Shown here in pieces: positions 52,701-60,498 of a stretch of DNA of 64,000 nt. Made by a program: the position numbers and the translations under genes. Position 1 is the first letter of the stretch. Each line of letters begins with the position of its first letter. The DNA lies in NCBI RefSeq assembly GCF_025370775.1, contig NZ_JAMXEX010000001.1, positions 496,001-560,000 on the forward strand, in the 5' to 3' direction. The DNA is from Ancylothrix sp. D3o (GTDB taxonomy: Bacteria; Cyanobacteriota; Cyanobacteriia; Cyanobacteriales; Oscillatoriaceae). Below the pieces are notes generated by a model that saw nothing but the letters and a program-made list of their open reading frames with translations, was not told where the DNA came from and did no database searches.

Positions 52701-54743
52701 AATATCGCCATTGGCTGTAGTAATAGAAATTGCGCCGCCTGTGCCGGTGATTGAGCCGGCAGTAAGGGTGTTATTGTTGATATTTACCACACCGTTTCCA
52801 CCGGCATTTATGGTGATGTTGCCGGAGGTTGTTCCGAGACTAGACTGAGTAATTAAGTCATTAACGTTAATATCTCCGTCAGCGGTTGTCAGGGAAATAT
52901 TGCCGCCGTTTCCTAATACAGAACTGGCATCTAATGTGCCGGGGTTGATGTTTATATTGGCGTTGGTGCCGCCTGCACTTAAAATAATATCTCCGCCTCT
53001 GCCGGTGTTGGTGCTGTTGGTTGTTAAGTTGCCGGTATTGAGGATGCCATTGGCGGTTGTAATTCTAATGGAGCCGCCATCGTCGGCGCTTGAAGTGTCT
53101 ACGCTTCCCAGGTTCACGCTTGCGGCTGAGATTTCAATATTTCTGCCTGGTGCGACAATTGACTGCCCGTTGCTCATCGAAAAAGCACCGGTGCCACTGC
53201 CGCTAAGATTGGCTCTAAAGGTAATTGAGCCTCCGGGTACAAAGGTTAGGGATATGTTTTGATCTAGGGTGATATTTTCTGTCGCTTCTAGTACGATGTT
53301 TCCGCTTTGATTTTCTAAGGTTGCGGCGCTAATTGTAATATCTGTATCGGGGAAATCTGTTAATAATATATCTGGTAAAGCTGTATCCGGTTCGGAGTCG
53401 GTGCCGGCGTTTCTTGCAATTCTAATATTTCTTGGATCTAGTAATAGGGTTCCTGCCGCACCATTGGGGGCTGATACATCTGCTTTTCCTTTAAATATTA
53501 ATGTTTCTTTGCCAGAAACTTCGACAAAACCGCCATTGCCGGAAGTTCCGCCCAGTGCGTTGATATTGCCATAAAAGCCGGTGATTTCGTTGGCCCAGAT
53601 AATTATTCGTCCGTTATTGGTGCCTTCTATGGCGTTGGCGTTGAGGGTGGTGTCTTGGCTAATAAAGGTGCGGAGGGCGTTGGGTACGTTTCCTTTTCCT
53701 TGAAAGTCTCCGCCGATTAAAATGTTGCTACCGTTGGGGCTGTTGGCGTTGATATTTGCTTTCATTAAGGCAATTTTTTCGCCAAAAATGCCTACGGTTG
53801 AAGTTGGGGAAGAAATGTTTGGATGGGAAATGTTGAGGTTTCCGCTAATGATGGCGGTGCCGTTTGTTGTGGGGATGGGTGTTTGGGAGGCGGTAAGGCT
53901 GACGCTGCCATCGGGGTTGAGGGTGAGTCCGGTGGCGTTGTTATTGCCGATGCCGGTGAGCAGTTGGGGTATGCTCAGGGGTGTAATGTTGTTGGGTTGA
54001 GTTTCTGGGGTGGTTTGGATGTCTAGGCTGAGTACCATCCCTGGTTGAGAAAGACGGACGAGGTTTTGTCCGGGTACGGCGGCGATGGTGATGCTACCGG
54101 CTGGTGCTGTGAGGGTGCCGGTGTTGATGACTGTGCCGGCGATGAGGCTGATATTTTGGCCTGCGGATACGGCGAGGTTAGCGCTGTTGATCAGGTTTCC
54201 GCTTTCGGGGTGGGGGAAGTTAAAGGTGTTTGGGTTGCCGGCCAAGCTGGTGTAGTTGTTGGGGCCGGTGGCGTTGAAGGTACCGTTGTTAAATCCGATG
54301 CTGCTGGCGGTGGTGGCAAAAAATGAAGCCGGCACGTTTAAGGAGGCGTTGGGGCCAAATATCATGCCGGCTGGGTTCATTAAATATAGGTTGGGGTTCC
54401 CCCCAGAAATTTGCAGTCTTCCGTCTATGTGGGAGGCATTCCCTCCTGAAATTCGGGTTAGGATATTGCGAAGTTCGGGGGAGGAAATGAAGTTAGCTGT
54501 TTGACCGGCTGTGAGGTTAAATTCTTGAAAACTATGGAAAAGGTTGCCTCTGTCTGTTGATAGTTTTCCGCCGGTAATGTCTAGGTTGCTGCCGTTTGGC
54601 GTCACCAGGGTGCCGGTGCCATCCGAAGAGGGAATCAGGGTTTGAGAGCTTGCTGGGCCGGTGGCCATCCAGGTCATAATGGCAGGCATTACCAAGCTGA
54701 TCTGAATCAGTAAGCCGGTTTTACTCGTTCCCCTCTTCGACAT
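49797..54743 (-). CDS. Exported FHA-type (TPS) protein with C-terminal CHAT caspase-like protease
   Basis: 1648 residues. Signal peptide 1-34 (ends ASSQ). TPS haemagglutination-activity domain at about 36-290, with LYLMNPAGMIFGPNASLNVPASFFATTA typical of two-partner secretion substrates. Residues about 290-985 are beta-helix-forming repeats (GNGGNISLTTADGDINVNDL and similar). Residues about 990-1107 are about eleven copies of a 10-residue PPETPNPSPV-type repeat, probably a rigid or extended linker. Residues about 1240-1645 are a CHAT domain with catalytic His1491 (HIATHGEF) and Cys1534 (LVLSACRTA), both present. By family knowledge the FHA part is exported through a TpsB/FhaC pore, but none is in this window. 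What the protease cuts is unknown. It is operonic with DUF928 (6-base gap) and two kinases. Confidence 0.93.
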   Translation of the reverse strand: MSKRGTSKTGLLIQISLVMPAIMTWMATGPASSQTLIPSSDGTGTLVTPNGSNLDITGGKLSTDRGNLFHSFQEFNLTAGQTANFISSPELRNILTRISGGNASHIDGRLQISGGNPNLYLMNPAGMIFGPNASLNVPASFFATTASSIGFNNGTFNATGPNNYTSLAGNPNTFNFPHPESGNLINSANLAVSAGQNISLIAGTVINTGTLTAPAGSITIAAVPGQNLVRLSQPGMVLSLDIQTTPETQPNNITPLSIPQLLTGIGNNNATGLTLNPDGSVSLTASQTPIPTTNGTAIISGNLNISHPNISSPTSTVGIFGEKIALMKANINANSPNGSNILIGGDFQGKGNVPNALRTFISQDTTLNANAIEGTNNGRIIIWANEITGFYGNINALGGTSGNGGFVEVSGKETLIFKGKADVSAPNGAAGTLLLDPRNIRIARNAGTDSEPDTALPDILLTDFPDTDITISAATLENQSGNIVLEATENITLDQNISLTFVPGGSITFRANLSGSGTGAFSMSNGQSIVAPGRNIEISAASVNLGSVDTSSADDGGSIRITTANGILNTGNLTTNSTNTGRGGDIILSAGGTNANININPGTLDASSVLGNGGNISLTTADGDINVNDLITQSSLGTTSGNITINAGGNGVVNINNNTLTAGSITGTGGAISITTANGDINLRNLITAVEGSGDAGPITVSAGGVGNINNIPGTINASSATGNGGNVTFTTNSGGINTNTITTTSGGAGNGGDITLIVNGSQGALNTSGTLDVSSFAGTAGTITLRSGGRDINTQDINALGVDGGTIDINAGTGSVNLNGTTIAEDMTLTGDNIGLNAGAGSIIGTGNITIRPATPGRNIDIGTNTESTTSLDLNTAELPAITGFTRLNIGRDDGTGTIYLGDFAAFGVPVNINGATTLVGPNRNTTWDIIGNNSGSISGYPLGLTWTNIPNLTGGTANDSFVYYNGATISGQLADLGNNFTTSTATDPTVEPPEPSPVPPETPNPSPVPPETPNPSPVPPETPNPSPVPPETPDPSPVPPETPNPSPVPPETPNPSPVPPETPNPSPGTGGTPNPSPGTGGTPNPSPVTGGTPNPSPVTGETPTFAEAPPQQGVTAPSLPVTNAAPQPPATALPVPSPQGNNAVVGGGSVGRPLEGGGVSQGNSVEGGGRENVPMPQEAVNAANSFLVQEKGQNSAQSSPNGDARLSRSERENEISGPTAFNQQFLPIRLVTRNEIEDLLRQGNVMEAVRLTEQFYSEEFEDYLGQKLAVSNLSFAGIQETLRSRSQQTGIQSAIVYIFARDSQLDLLLVPMAGEPIYKTIPQANRATLMAKVQEFQQEIGNPVKRRTNSYAAASQQLYEWMIAPLLPDLERLGVQSLMFSMDGGLRSLPIAALYDGKQFLVEKYSLSLVPSLNLTDVRYANIKNVPLLAMGMSEFSDQPALPGVPVELQTITQQLWKGEAFLNQSFTLQTLQEERQNRPFGIIHIATHGEFQPGQLENSYIQMWDKRLTLNLMGQLKWNDPPVELLVLSACRTAIGDRQAEFGFAGLAVQAGVKTAVASLWYANDAGTLGLMAEFYKNLQLAPVKAEALRQAQIAMLRGDVVLDDGFLVGTFGKVPLPTELEALGNRDLKHPYYWAGFTMIGSPW
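51421..51770. repeat. 30-base tandem repeat (about 11.5 copies) coding a Pro-rich linker
   Basis: A 30-base unit, on the plus strand GGCGAAGGATTTGGCGTTTC plus AGGCGGCACC, repeats in perfect register from about 51421 to 51765. Copies at the left end carry CCCCAGTCACC or CCCCAGTCCCA in place of CAGGCGGCACC, giving TGGTPNPSPV instead of PPETPNPSPV on the coding (minus) strand. The unit is a multiple of 3, so copy-number change keeps the frame. Confidence 0.92.
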
Positions 54744-54749
54744 TTTTTA

Positions 54750-55544
54750 CTACTCCTGACTTATTTCGATAGTATCCACAACGGGTTCTTGTGCAAATCG
54801 TTCGAGTTCAACCGATCTGAGCAGTCTTTCCCAGCTATTTAACAATTCTTGATTTTCTGGCTGATTTTGGCGCAATTTGGCAAGTGTCGAAACGGCTTCG
54901 TGCCAAATACCCGCATCTGCATAAACTGCTGCTTGTTCGCTTAAAGAATTTGCTTGGTTTAGTTGTTCTGTTAAGCTTGCGCTTTGAACAGTTCTTTCGA
55001 TCCACCCATCCACAACGGTATCGCCTGTTCGGTCATTGCTATCGCAAACCATTGCTAAATACCAATGATACATTTTTCCAATCTTTAGTGCGGGTGCGTT
55101 GGTTTTGGGCAGAGTGAAACCCACAATGCCGGCTTTTGAAGGAAGCGGGATTTTTGTTGTGTAAATTACCTGGGAGTCTGTTTCATCCATTAAGGTGAAT
55201 TCTAGTCTGACAGCCGTTGAAGCTGGCACATACCAAAAAAATGTCGGTTTCTCTGAGACAGTCAGGGGTAAGGAATTTCCTGGTGTCAGTGCGGTTAATC
55301 CTTTTTGACCTGGTTTGACTAACCCACAACCTCTCGATCCTCCGTCCGCTGTTCTCGGTGGGGCCCCGCGATCAGGCGGTTGAAAGGTTTGGCTGATTAA
55401 TTGTTGGTTTATTGAATTCAGGTTAAGGCTGGCTGTTTGTGTTGTAGCATTTGCCGGTCTGGTTAACCCCGGATAAACCGCGATTCCTAACACCACCGCC
55501 GCTACACTCATGGCTAGTCGTTGGCAAGATTGTTTTGTGTTCAT
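54750..55544 (-). CDS. DUF928 family exported protein
   Basis: 264 residues. Signal peptide 1-34 (SVAAVVLGIAVYPGLTRPANA). The DUF928 domain runs from about 60 to 230: GCGLVKPGQKGLTALTPGNSLPLTVSEKPTFFWYVP, LEFTLMDETDSQVIYTTKIPLP, KIGKMYHWYLAMVCDSNDRTGDTVVDGWIER, with two Cys that may pair. The C-terminus is a short TPR-like helical stretch (YADAGIWHEAVSTLAKLRQNQP). Function unknown; by memory these proteins often sit beside CHAT or CHASE2 genes in cyanobacteria. It is the first gene of the minus-strand operon and ends 6 bases before the FHA-CHAT start, so the two are tightly coupled. Confidence 0.88.
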   Translation of the reverse strand: MNTKQSCQRLAMSVAAVVLGIAVYPGLTRPANATTQTASLNLNSINQQLISQTFQPPDRGAPPRTADGGSRGCGLVKPGQKGLTALTPGNSLPLTVSEKPTFFWYVPASTAVRLEFTLMDETDSQVIYTTKIPLPSKAGIVGFTLPKTNAPALKIGKMYHWYLAMVCDSNDRTGDTVVDGWIERTVQSASLTEQLNQANSLSEQAAVYADAGIWHEAVSTLAKLRQNQPENQELLNSWERLLRSVELERFAQEPVVDTIEISQE

Positions 55545-56496
55545 AATTAGTCTCCTGTTTCCTTCTCTTAACGAAATTTTCTCGGTCGGGGTTTCCTTTG
55601 AGAAAAATTTGTACCTCTAAACACGGTTTTATCACTTATCAGTAACGAACTCATCCTTCTTAAGGACGCTTTTATTTTTTTTTATCCTAACCAGCATTAC
55701 AAAATATGTTTTCAGTTGCTCTTTTTTTGTCCTACTGGCGTTGGCATAAACCCCTCTCTAAAGTTTAACATATTGTTATTAAACTTGTCCATATTAAGAA
55801 TTATAAAACAGGGGGAGAATGATTTGCTATCCGTAGAAACCCTGGAATTTAGCGATAGCAGGGGCGGCTCACTTAGGTAGGTTTGACACTGAAGGTTTCT
55901 AGGGAGCAAGAAGGCTCCAAGACTCAGATAGCAGATTTCTCTGTTGTGGGTGGTTCAAAGCAGCCCTCGCCTCATTTTTAACACATCTTCAGTTTGAAGC
56001 AAAACACGGCAAGGGTAAATTCTGACTAATTGTTAATTATCCAAAACCAATTTTTTTTAGGAAATTTACGATAGCTTAAAATCTAACAACGTTAGCGCTG
56101 GCAATCGTCTGAACCGGCATTTTTCGTTAATACCAACAGCCCCAGGCACAAATAGAAAATTTTGAATCGTCCGATTTAAATTTTGGTGGCCATCGGTTGG
56201 GGGGGGTTTGACTGGTTAATGTCAAAAAAGATACTTATTTTTGGGTAAAAATAACGGGTAATTTTTAATAAAAACTTAAGGAAGTCTCTCTTCTGTAAGT
56301 TCTGGGCGCTATCAATCTCTAAAATTTGGCCTTAAAGAAAATTAAAAAAACCTTTGGGCCGGTGTATGTGATGCTCTGAGCGGTTGCTTACTGCCAGTTG
56401 GTTTATGACCTAAACTCAAAATACAGCGTACAATAGTTAAAACACTTCCAGCCAAGGCGATTTTATCCGCCGTTGCTCACGCTATTGGTAGCAGCC
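55545..56496. other. 0.95-kb divergent spacer between the CHAT operon and sdhB
   Basis: No protein gene recognised. It should contain the promoter of the DUF928/CHAT operon at the left end and that of sdhB at the right end (a TATAGT-type -10 is not clear). A candidate structured RNA is at 55812-55980. The remaining 0.5 kb up to sdhB holds A/T-rich sequence without strong hairpins. Confidence 0.5.
55812..55980 (+). ncRNA. Candidate structured RNA, possibly 6S-like
   Basis: Region denser in G/C and in pairing than its surroundings, bounded by a TATAAA box at 55802-55807 and a T5 run at about 55975. Pairings by eye: GGGGCGGC (55861 on) with GCAGCCCT (55959 on, one mismatch); TTTGA with TCAAA, extended by CAC/GTG; apical hairpins GGAGC-AAGAA-GGCTCC (about 55903-55918) and CAGA-TTTC-TCTG (about 55932-55943). 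A long imperfect rod with a central open part and this length (about 170 bases) would suit 6S RNA, but I recognise no conserved primary sequence with confidence. Confidence 0.3.
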
Positions 56497-57576
56497 ATGC
56501 AAGTTCGTTTTAATGTTGTCCGCCAAAGCCAAACCTCCGGGCCTCGCGTTCAGTCTTACGTTTTAGAAGTTGAACCGGGGAATACTATTCTTGATTGTCT
56601 TAACCGTATCAAGTGGGAACAAGACGGCTCTCTTGCTTTTCGCAAAAATTGTCGCAATACTATTTGTGGTAGCTGTTCAATGCGAATTAATGGCCGGTCT
56701 GCTCTGGCCTGTAAAGAAAATGTTGGCAGTGAATTAGCAAGATTACAACATATTTCTGAGATTTCTTTGGGCCAAATTAGTGAAGGGGCACGTTTAAATA
56801 TAGTCGAAAATAAAGGCGGACAAGATGCTCCCCCACCCCCCGCTTCTAAACTGCCAGAAATTACAATTGCACCGATGGGAAATATGCCGGTGGTTAAAGA
56901 TTTGGTGGTGGATATGAGCAGTTTTTGGAACCATCTGGAAGCGGTGGAGCCTTATGTCAGCAGCAATGCTCGTCATATCCCCGAACGCGAATTTTTACAA
57001 ACCCCCGAAGAACGTGCAAAACTAAATCAAACCGGCAATTGTATTTTGTGTGGTGCCTGTTATTCCGAATGCAATGGTCGGGAAGTTAATCCAGATTTTG
57101 TTGGGCCTCATGCTTTGGCGAAAGCTTATCGCATGATTGCTGATTCCCGCGATAGCAAAACTGAAGAACGGGTAGAAAAATATAATGAAGGAACAAGCGG
57201 AGTTTGGGGTTGTACTCGGTGTTTTTATTGCAATGTGGTTTGTCCGATGGAAGTAGCGCCTCTTGACCAAATCAGCAAAATTAAACACGAAATTTTAGAC
57301 CGAAAAGATGCGGTTTCTAGTCAGCCCGTGCGCCACCGTAAATTGTTGTTAGATTTGGTAAAAGAGGGCGGTTGGCTGAATGAAAGAAAGTTTGCCATTA
57401 AATTGTTTAGCTATTCTTTTAAAGCGTCTCAAGAATTGATAAAATTGGGGCCGTTGGGAATCCGTATGCTGATGCGGGGGAAAATTCCTTTTTCGTTTGA
57501 ACCGTCCGAAGGCGCGCCGGTGGTGCGGAAGCTGATAGAATCGGTACAAAACTTAGACAAAAAATCAATTGATTAG
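56497..57576 (+). CDS. sdhB: Succinate dehydrogenase/fumarate reductase iron-sulfur subunit
   Basis: Electron-transfer subunit linking succinate oxidation to the quinone pool in thylakoid or plasma membrane. 359 residues from the ATG at 56497 (MQVRFNVVRQ); an in-frame TTG at 56473 is less likely. 2Fe-2S cluster: CRNTICGSCSMRINGRSALAC at about residues 56-76. 4Fe-4S and 3Fe-4S ligands: CILCGACYSEC near 179-189 and CTRCFYCNVVCP near 236-247. The C-terminal extension of about 90 residues beyond the cluster domain is longer than in E. coli SdhB (about 238 residues) and typical of cyanobacteria. sdhA is not adjacent, as is common in cyanobacteria. Confidence 0.95.
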   Translation: MQVRFNVVRQSQTSGPRVQSYVLEVEPGNTILDCLNRIKWEQDGSLAFRKNCRNTICGSCSMRINGRSALACKENVGSELARLQHISEISLGQISEGARLNIVENKGGQDAPPPPASKLPEITIAPMGNMPVVKDLVVDMSSFWNHLEAVEPYVSSNARHIPEREFLQTPEERAKLNQTGNCILCGACYSECNGREVNPDFVGPHALAKAYRMIADSRDSKTEERVEKYNEGTSGVWGCTRCFYCNVVCPMEVAPLDQISKIKHEILDRKDAVSSQPVRHRKLLLDLVKEGGWLNERKFAIKLFSYSFKASQELIKLGPLGIRMLMRGKIPFSFEPSEGAPVVRKLIESVQNLDKKSID

Positions 57577-57588
57577 GGATAAACAGTT

Positions 57589-57783
57589 ATGAGTTCTGAA
57601 ACACCTCCTACCCCCGCCACTCCCCCAGTAGAACCGGCTTATAACCAACCTGAACCAGCTTTTGGTTGGACGGCTTATGCTGAACAAATCAATGGACGCT
57701 TTGCGATGATTGGTTTTGTGGCGCTTTTGATTTTGGAGTTTTTCACCGGCCAAGATTTCTTTAGCTGGTTGGGTTTACGTTAA
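57589..57783 (+). CDS. hli: High-light-inducible protein (Hlip), chlorophyll-binding family
   Basis: 64-residue single-helix member of the LHC superfamily that binds chlorophyll and carotenoid and protects photosystem II assembly under excess light. A Pro/Thr-rich N-terminus is followed by [31 protein letters not shown] (about residues 25-55, longest quoted run cut by its key residues Glu33, Asn36, Arg38 and Met40), which is the ELIP-type chlorophyll-binding signature. It starts 12 bases after sdhB on the same strand, so it may be co-transcribed. Confidence 0.93.
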   Translation: MSSETPPTPATPPVEPAYNQPEPAFGWTAYAEQINGRFAMIGFVALLILEFFTGQDFFSWLGLR

Positions 57784-57787
57784 CTTA

Positions 57788-57824
57788 GTATGTAGCGCTA
57801 AAGCGCTTTAGCGCTACTACATAC
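57788..57824. terminator. Long palindrome after hli
   Basis: GTATGTAGCGCTAAAGC pairs with GCTTTAGCGCTACTACATAC with one bulge. A very stable hairpin without a clear U-tract, so a terminator or a REP-like repeat. Confidence 0.6.
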
Positions 57825-58036
57825 CCTAGATAATTGGCTGAAAATAAACAAGTTAAGCGGCTGGTTTGCTAGTGGGAAAAAGAAAGCATTAACCCTTTAA
57901 TAATTTTTAATAGCTATTGAGATTTGCAAGGACGGTATTTTAAAGAACCAGAAATGCGTGTTTGATTGTCAATAATAATCGTTTTTTAGCTTCGCTATTT
58001 AATTGGGGCGTGTATTTAGTTGCAGGAACGTCTCTA

Positions 58037-58074
58037 CATCTGCGTTTATCTGCGTCCATCTGCGGTTAAAAAAA
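58037..58074. repeat. Dispersed TCTGCG repeat (3 units)
   Basis: ACATCTGCGTTTATCTGCG, TCCATCTGCGG, then TTAAAAAAAC. Intact counterpart of the interrupted copy at 60499-60561, which shares the TCCATCTG variant. Confidence 0.75.
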
Positions 58075-58094
58075 CTCTTAAAATCCTATCTAGT

Positions 58095-58775
58095 ATGACA
58101 CAAGAAAATCTAGCACTTTTGAGTTTATTACAGTTAGCTTCTCCTGCCTTGCCGGTGGGGGCTTATAGTTATTCTGAAGGTTTGGAAACTTTGATTGTTG
58201 CCGAAAAAATTAATAACAAAAAAACCTTGCAAAATTGGATAGAAGATGCTTTGAAATTCGGATCAATTCGTTTAGAAGCGGCGGTGATGGTTCGAGTGTA
58301 CCGCGCTATGCAAAGAGATGATTTAGAAGCCGTGAAATATTGGAATAGTTGGGCAACGGCGACGAGAGAAACAGAAGAGTTGCGCTTGCAAAGTTTGCAA
58401 ATGGGAATGTCTTTAAACCGGCTTTTAGTTTCCATGCAGCCGGCGTTAGAAGAAAAATTAAAAGCTTGGGAAACTGGGTGTAATTTTGCAGTAGCCTTTG
58501 GGGTAGCCGCGCAAAATTGGCAAATAGAAGAAAAAGCGGCTTTGTTGGGTTTTCTGCACAGTTGGGCAAGTAATTTAATTGGGGCTGGGGTAAAGTTAAT
58601 ACCTTTGGGACAAACTGCCGGACAGCAGTTATTATTGAGCCTCCAATCAAACTTAATTAGCGCAACCGAAGAAATTTTATATTTAGAAGATGATGATTTA
58701 AGTGTTTGTAGTTGGGGGTTGTCTTTAGCAAGTATGAATCACGAGGTTTTATATACGCGGTTATTTCGGAGTTAA
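58095..58775 (+). CDS. ureF: Urease accessory protein UreF
   Basis: Acts with UreG and UreD/H to deliver nickel to urease. 226 residues from the ATG at 58095; an upstream in-frame TTG would translate the repeat and is rejected. Family motifs: [22 protein letters not shown] near residues 10-31, [25 protein letters not shown] near 46, [14 protein letters not shown]-like segment ([15 protein letters not shown]) near 96, [14 protein letters not shown] near 138, and [21 protein letters not shown] near 172. No other ure genes in the window; scattered ure genes are usual in cyanobacteria. Confidence 0.93.
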   Translation: MTQENLALLSLLQLASPALPVGAYSYSEGLETLIVAEKINNKKTLQNWIEDALKFGSIRLEAAVMVRVYRAMQRDDLEAVKYWNSWATATRETEELRLQSLQMGMSLNRLLVSMQPALEEKLKAWETGCNFAVAFGVAAQNWQIEEKAALLGFLHSWASNLIGAGVKLIPLGQTAGQQLLLSLQSNLISATEEILYLEDDDLSVCSWGLSLASMNHEVLYTRLFRS

Positions 58776-58890
58776 AGTTTTTCCCCTTGAACTCCCCTCC
58801 CCTAAAAAGGGAGGGTTAGTCAGAGGTTTTTTTTAGTTTTCCCGCCTTGTCGGGGAAGGTTAATCAGAGAGTTAGTCAGAGGTTTAATCA

Positions 58891-60342
58891 CTACTCAATA
58901 GTTAACAAATACCGGCCCCGTCCTCCTCTATCGTGAGCGTTGATAATGACACGATAAGTGCCCGTGCGCTGAAACTTCACTTGCAAAGAAGAGTTTTTAT
59001 CATTGGGGCTGATATCATTATTTTGGGCAATGATTTTGCCTTCAGGATCAATCACTACTAAATAAGTATCAAAATCAGGGCTTCGTAAAGTAATTGTCAC
59101 CGACTGACCGGCACTACCTTGAAACGCAGACTCGCGGTACAAACTGCCATCCGAAGGCAAAACCGAAGCGCCGGGGCCAAGTATCCCCTCCAAACGGGCG
59201 ATAGAATTTCCAGAAACCGTTTGTTGTGTGGTAGCACGGTTGCCGCTGTTACTGGACGCTCGCAAGCTATAACCACCTTCCTGTCCTCTTTCGGCAGAGT
59301 TGGCAATAACCGTGTAGGTGCCGGTGGAAGGCAAAACAGCCACAATACGGGCATTTTGACCACTTCCACCGTCGTCATCTTGAGCAAGATCGCGCCCCGA
59401 AGGCGACAGCAAAATTAAAAATGGGTCAATTTCTTGGCTAGCCATTTCAATTACAACTCGTTCACCGGCTCGCCCTTGAAAAGTATATATATCAAAAAAG
59501 CTATTATCTGCCCTCAAAACATTGGAACCCGGCCCCAGTCTGCCAGCAATCGTCTGTCCGTTTAAGGAGATCGGTTTAGGAGGCTGGTTTGACGAGGGAG
59601 TGCGCGGCGTGGAAGCGTTGCGAGGGGCACGTCCTTCTCGCACGGCAGTCAAAAATGGTTGTACGCGGTCTACGTTAATTGCAAAACCAATGCCAATGTT
59701 ACCGCCTTGTCTGGCGCCGGTGAAAATGGCAGTGTTGACGCCAATTAATTGCCCTTGGCTGTTCAGCAAGGGGCCGCCTGAGTTCCCTGGGTTAATGGCA
59801 GCGTCAGTTTGAATTAAACCCCGCGAAGTGTCAATGCGGCTGACGATCCCGACCGTGAAGGTGCCTTGAAAGCGTCCGAAGGGGTTGCCAATGGCGTAGG
59901 CGCGTTGACCGACTTTTACCGAGCCGACGGGAGCCAGCGGTACGGTGGGTAAGTTGTTTTGGCCTTGAATTTTGAGAATGGCGAGGTCAAGTCCTCTCTC
60001 TCCAAAAGCAAGCACTTCCGCAGGGAGACGTCTACCATCAGAAAGCGTGACGGTGACGTTCCGCCGGCCACCTTGTGAAATAACGTGGGCGTTGGTGAGC
60101 ACTAAACCATCGCTGGAGATAATACTACCGCTGCCGGTGGCGCTGCCGACATTGATGGAAACGACGGCGGGGCTGGCTTTTTCGTAGACGCGGATATTGG
60201 TTTGTTCGTCTACGTCTTGGGCAACCGCACGGTTATGGGGAAAGAGATTGTTTGGGCCAAAGGTTTCGAGGCTGAGGGTTGTGGTTGCGAGGGCGGTTGC
60301 CATCATTCCTGTTATTGCCCGATGCAGGATTTTTGCTTTCAT
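58891..60342 (-). CDS. Trypsin-like serine protease with two PPC domains
   Basis: HtrA/Deg-like exported protease of 483 residues. Signal peptide about 1-42 (ends AVAQ). The protease domain spans residues about 50-235 with catalytic His86 (LTNAHV), Asp119 (GLDLAIL) and Ser188 (NPGNSGGPL), all intact. In place of the PDZ domains of HtrA it carries two pre-peptidase C-terminal (PPC) beta domains at about 255-360 (GQTIAGRLGPGSNVL...GRAGERVVIEM...IDPFLILLSP...GTYTVIANS) and 380-483 (the same pattern again). PPC domains usually aid secretion or substrate binding. Substrate unknown. Monocistronic. Confidence 0.9.
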   Translation of the reverse strand: MKAKILHRAITGMMATALATTTLSLETFGPNNLFPHNRAVAQDVDEQTNIRVYEKASPAVVSINVGSATGSGSIISSDGLVLTNAHVISQGGRRNVTVTLSDGRRLPAEVLAFGERGLDLAILKIQGQNNLPTVPLAPVGSVKVGQRAYAIGNPFGRFQGTFTVGIVSRIDTSRGLIQTDAAINPGNSGGPLLNSQGQLIGVNTAIFTGARQGGNIGIGFAINVDRVQPFLTAVREGRAPRNASTPRTPSSNQPPKPISLNGQTIAGRLGPGSNVLRADNSFFDIYTFQGRAGERVVIEMASQEIDPFLILLSPSGRDLAQDDDGGSGQNARIVAVLPSTGTYTVIANSAERGQEGGYSLRASSNSGNRATTQQTVSGNSIARLEGILGPGASVLPSDGSLYRESAFQGSAGQSVTITLRSPDFDTYLVVIDPEGKIIAQNNDISPNDKNSSLQVKFQRTGTYRVIINAHDRGGRGRYLLTIE

Positions 60343-60498
60343 ACTGGCTGTTATAGAGTTTCTTTTTATTTATTCATTTTATTTTTCTCAAACCGGCTCT
60401 GGGGAAATTTGCAACAATTGGTGAGGATAGGATACGAAATCGGATTTTTTACTCTGGGTCTTTTTTTTGGTGTGCTGGAAGTTCAGCTAAGGGGTGAT

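Larger units (their letters stand above)
57784..58094. other. 311-base spacer between hli and ureF with hairpin and repeat
   Basis: A perfect self-complementary core AGCGCTAAAGCGCTTTAGCG inside GTATGTAGCGC...GCGCTACTACATAC (57788-57824) probably ends hli transcription. A three-unit TCTGCG repeat lies at 58037-58074, directly before ureF. Otherwise no gene seen. Confidence 0.55.

Noticed and set aside
52396-54504. Plus-strand frames of 82-150 codons
   Set aside because: Antisense to the beta-helix part of the FHA-CHAT gene, which is low complexity and stays open on both strands.
55712-55909. 65-codon minus-strand frame
   Set aside because: Overlaps the pairing-rich block and has no gene-like codon use.
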